From: Paracoccaceae bacterium
Lineage (GTDB): Bacteria > Pseudomonadota > Alphaproteobacteria > Rhodobacterales > Rhodobacteraceae
Assembly (NCBI GenBank): GCA_023254015.1
Contig: JALQYS010000585.1
Span: 1-7,207 of the forward strand
Direction of reading: 5' to 3'
DNA length: 7,207 nucleotides
The notes beneath the pieces are model-generated. The model searched no databases. It saw nothing but the letters and a program-made list of their open reading frames with translations, and was not told the origin of the DNA. The first letter of the stretch is position 1. The number at the start of each line of letters is the position of its first letter. The translations under genes were made by a program, and so were the position numbers. Of the stretch, positions 5,400-7,207 are shown piece after piece.

Positions 5400-6158
5400 A
5401 TGCTGGAAATTCGCAACCTGCACGTCAAACTGGCCGAAGAAGACAAGGTCATCCTGCGTGGGCTTGATCTCAAGATCGGCCCCGGCGAGGTTCACGCCAT
5501 CATGGGGCCGAACGGCTCGGGCAAGTCGACGCTCAGCTATGTGCTGTCGGGCCGGGATGGCTATGAGGTGACCGAGGGTTCGGCAACGCTTCTGGGCGAA
5601 GAACTCCTGGAGATGGAACCCGAAGCCCGCGCGGCGGCGGGCCTGTTCCTGGCCTTCCAGTATCCGGTCGAGATCCCCGGCGTGGGCAACATGACCTTCC
5701 TGCGCACCGCGCTGAACGCCCAACGCAAGGCGCGCGGCGAGGACGAGATGAGCGCCGGTGACTTTCTGAAACTGGTGCGGGAAAAGGCCAAGACCCTGAA
5801 GATCGACGCGGACATGCTGAAGCGTCCGGTGAACGTCGGCTTCTCGGGTGGCGAGAAAAAGCGCAACGAAATCCTCCAGATGGCAATTCTCGAGCCGAAG
5901 ATGTGCATTCTGGACGAAACCGATTCCGGGCTGGACGTTGACGCGATGAAGCTGGTTTCGGATGGCGTGAACGCGTTGCGCGATGCCGGGCGGTCGTTCC
6001 TGGTCATCACCCACTACCAGCGCCTCTTGGACCATATCAAACCGGATGTCGTGCATATCATGGCAGCGGGCCGGATCGTTAAAACCGGCGGTCCGGAGCT
6101 GGCGCTTGAGGTTGAAAACAACGGCTACGCCGACATTCTGGCCGAGGTGCAGGCATGA
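5400..6158 (+). CDS. sufC: Fe-S assembly ATPase SufC
   Basis: SufC is the ABC-type ATPase of the cytoplasmic SufBCD complex; ATP binding drives the structural change in SufB-SufD that enables cluster assembly. The 252 residues match the usual length of about 250. Motifs: Walker A GPNGSGKST (36-44, Lys42), Q-loop Gln87 in FQYPVEIPG, ABC signature FSGGEKKRNE (148-157), Walker B MCILDETDSGLD (168-179, with Glu173), D-loop, and the switch histidine His205 in VITHYQRLL. The SGGEKKRNE form and the ETDSGLD form are typical of SufC rather than of transport ABC proteins, and no membrane domain is present. GAGGA (5391-5395) precedes the ATG at 5400 by 4 nt. The stop overlaps the sufD start (ATGA), giving tight coupling. 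Confidence 0.97.
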   Translation: MLEIRNLHVKLAEEDKVILRGLDLKIGPGEVHAIMGPNGSGKSTLSYVLSGRDGYEVTEGSATLLGEELLEMEPEARAAAGLFLAFQYPVEIPGVGNMTFLRTALNAQRKARGEDEMSAGDFLKLVREKAKTLKIDADMLKRPVNVGFSGGEKKRNEILQMAILEPKMCILDETDSGLDVDAMKLVSDGVNALRDAGRSFLVITHYQRLLDHIKPDVVHIMAAGRIVKTGGPELALEVENNGYADILAEVQA

Positions 6159-7207
6159 CGGTGCAAAAGGCAAAGGCCGACGCGCTGGCGGCGCGTCTGG
6201 CGGTTGGCGTGCCGGGGCAGGGTGGTTGGCTGGGCGCCGCCCGCGCGGCGGCTGTTGCGCGGCTTGAGGGGATGGGCCTGCCGGGCAAGCGTGACGAATA
6301 CTGGCGCTACACCGACCCCAGCACGCTGAACGCGGTTGAGGCGCCGAAGGCCGACCTTTTCGACAACCGTGGCGAGGCACGGCCGTTTTCCTCGCTGGAC
6401 CGGCTGAAGATCGTCTTTGTGGATGGCGTTCTTGATGCCGCGCAATCGGATGACCTGACGCTGGACGGGGTCGAGATCACCCGCCTTGGCACGGCGCCCG
6501 ATGCCCATTGGGGGGCCGACCTTTACGGTGTGCTTGAGGCGCGGGGCCAATCTCCTGTGGCCCGCCCTTTCGCCGCGCTGAACACCGCCCTCGCAACCGA
6601 GGGCGTGCTGATCCGCGTGACGGGCAAACCGTCGAAACCGATTTCCCTGATTTACCTCAGAACATCAGAGGGTTCGGACGCAATGCTGCACCACTGCGTC
6701 AAGGTGGAATCCGGCGCCGATCTGACATTGTTGGAAAATGGCCCCGGTGCCGCGCGCCTGAACAAGGTGTTGGAGGTTGAGGTGGCCGATGGCGGGCGCT
6801 TCCACCATATCCGCACCCAAGGCCGCGACCATCAGCGCCGCGCCGTGACCCACATCTTTGCCCGCATCGGGGCAGAGGCCCTGTTCAAATCCTTCACGCT
6901 GACCGCCAATGGCCGGCTGACCCGGAATGAGGCCTTCATCGAACTGCTGGGGGCCGACTCGGTTGCCCATATCGCAGGCGCATCGATGGGGGACGGCGAT
7001 TTCCACCATGACGACACGGTCTTTGTCACCCATGCCGCCGAGCGTTGCGAAAGCCGTCAGGTGTTCAAGAAGGTGCTCAAGAATGGCGCCCTTGGCGTGT
7101 TTCAGGGCAAGATCTTGGTCAAACCCGGCGCGCAAAAGACCGATGGCTATCAGATCAGCCAGTCGCTCTTGCTGGATGATGACAGCCAGTTCCTCGCCAA
7201 GCCCGAG
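6155..7207 (+). CDS. sufD: Fe-S assembly protein SufD, 3' end outside window
   Basis: SufD pairs with SufB in the SufBC2D scaffold and supports iron entry and cluster formation. The first 351 codons are present with no stop; about 70-80 more are expected if the length resembles E. coli SufD (423). The start ATG overlaps the sufC stop (ATGA), with GAGG at 6144-6147 as ribosome-binding site. Family features: the N-terminal helical region with MGLPGKRDEYWRYTDP, FAALNTALATEGVLI in the middle, the beta-helix segments HHIRTQGRDHQRRAVTHIF and FKSFTLTANGRLTRNE, GDFHHDDTVFVTHAA, SRQVFKKVLKNGALGVFQGK and KTDGYQISQSLLLDDD. The window ends at QFLAKPE, just before the conserved segment carrying the histidine equivalent to E. 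coli SufD His360, so that residue cannot be checked. Genes such as sufS probably follow, by analogy with relatives. Confidence 0.95.
   Translation, partial: MTVQKAKADALAARLAVGVPGQGGWLGAARAAAVARLEGMGLPGKRDEYWRYTDPSTLNAVEAPKADLFDNRGEARPFSSLDRLKIVFVDGVLDAAQSDDLTLDGVEITRLGTAPDAHWGADLYGVLEARGQSPVARPFAALNTALATEGVLIRVTGKPSKPISLIYLRTSEGSDAMLHHCVKVESGADLTLLENGPGAARLNKVLEVEVADGGRFHHIRTQGRDHQRRAVTHIFARIGAEALFKSFTLTANGRLTRNEAFIELLGADSVAHIAGASMGDGDFHHDDTVFVTHAAERCESRQVFKKVLKNGALGVFQGKILVKPGAQKTDGYQISQSLLLDDDSQFLAKPE

Noticed and set aside
5343..6380. Minus-strand open frame of 345 codons opposite sufC and the start of sufD
   Set aside because: It lies antisense to sufC with all ABC motifs intact on the plus strand, and the predicted product is a compositional artefact.
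1..7207. CRISPR array, tRNA or rRNA gene, insertion sequence or phage genes
   Set aside because: No regularly spaced repeats, no recognisable tRNA or rRNA sequence, no transposase-like or integrase-like product and no terminal repeats were seen.

Overview
The window is a high-GC, G/C-ending-codon stretch of an alphaproteobacterium, most likely of the family Rhodobacteraceae. The evidence is the gene order and the protein features: an IscR-type regulator without the usual cysteine triplet, a NifS/IscS-type cysteine desulfurase placed directly before sufB, and small extra genes between sufB and sufC. No genus can be named from the sequence alone.

Layout: a minus-strand alpha/beta hydrolase (9-668) is divergent from everything else. 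A 172-bp divergent intergenic region (669-840) holds a candidate promoter and a perfect inverted repeat. On the plus strand follow iscR (841-1314), a 138-bp spacer with three consecutive perfect hairpins (1348-1418), a compact class I cysteine desulfurase (1453-2496), sufB (2536-4044), a ybjQ-like UPF0145 gene (4041-4352), a polysaccharide pyruvyl transferase family gene (4345-5205), a 194-bp stretch with a doubtful 52-codon small ORF and a 10-codon mini-ORF, sufC (5400-6158) and the first 351 codons of sufD (6155 to the window end).

How the genes work together: the desulfurase takes sulfur from cysteine, SufB-SufC-SufD form the ATP-dependent Fe-S scaffold, and IscR probably sets operon output according to Fe-S or iron status. 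From sufB onward many junctions are stop/start overlaps (ATGA or TGATG), which implies one co-translated message. The two passenger genes, ybjQ and the pyruvyl transferase, are enclosed in this chain and have no established Fe-S role.

The window is mainly a recognisable iscR-suf operon, not an obviously new system. The points most worth following up are the passenger genes, the cysteine-poor IscR, the triple-hairpin element after iscR with a competing alternative fold, and the possible small proteins just upstream of sufC.
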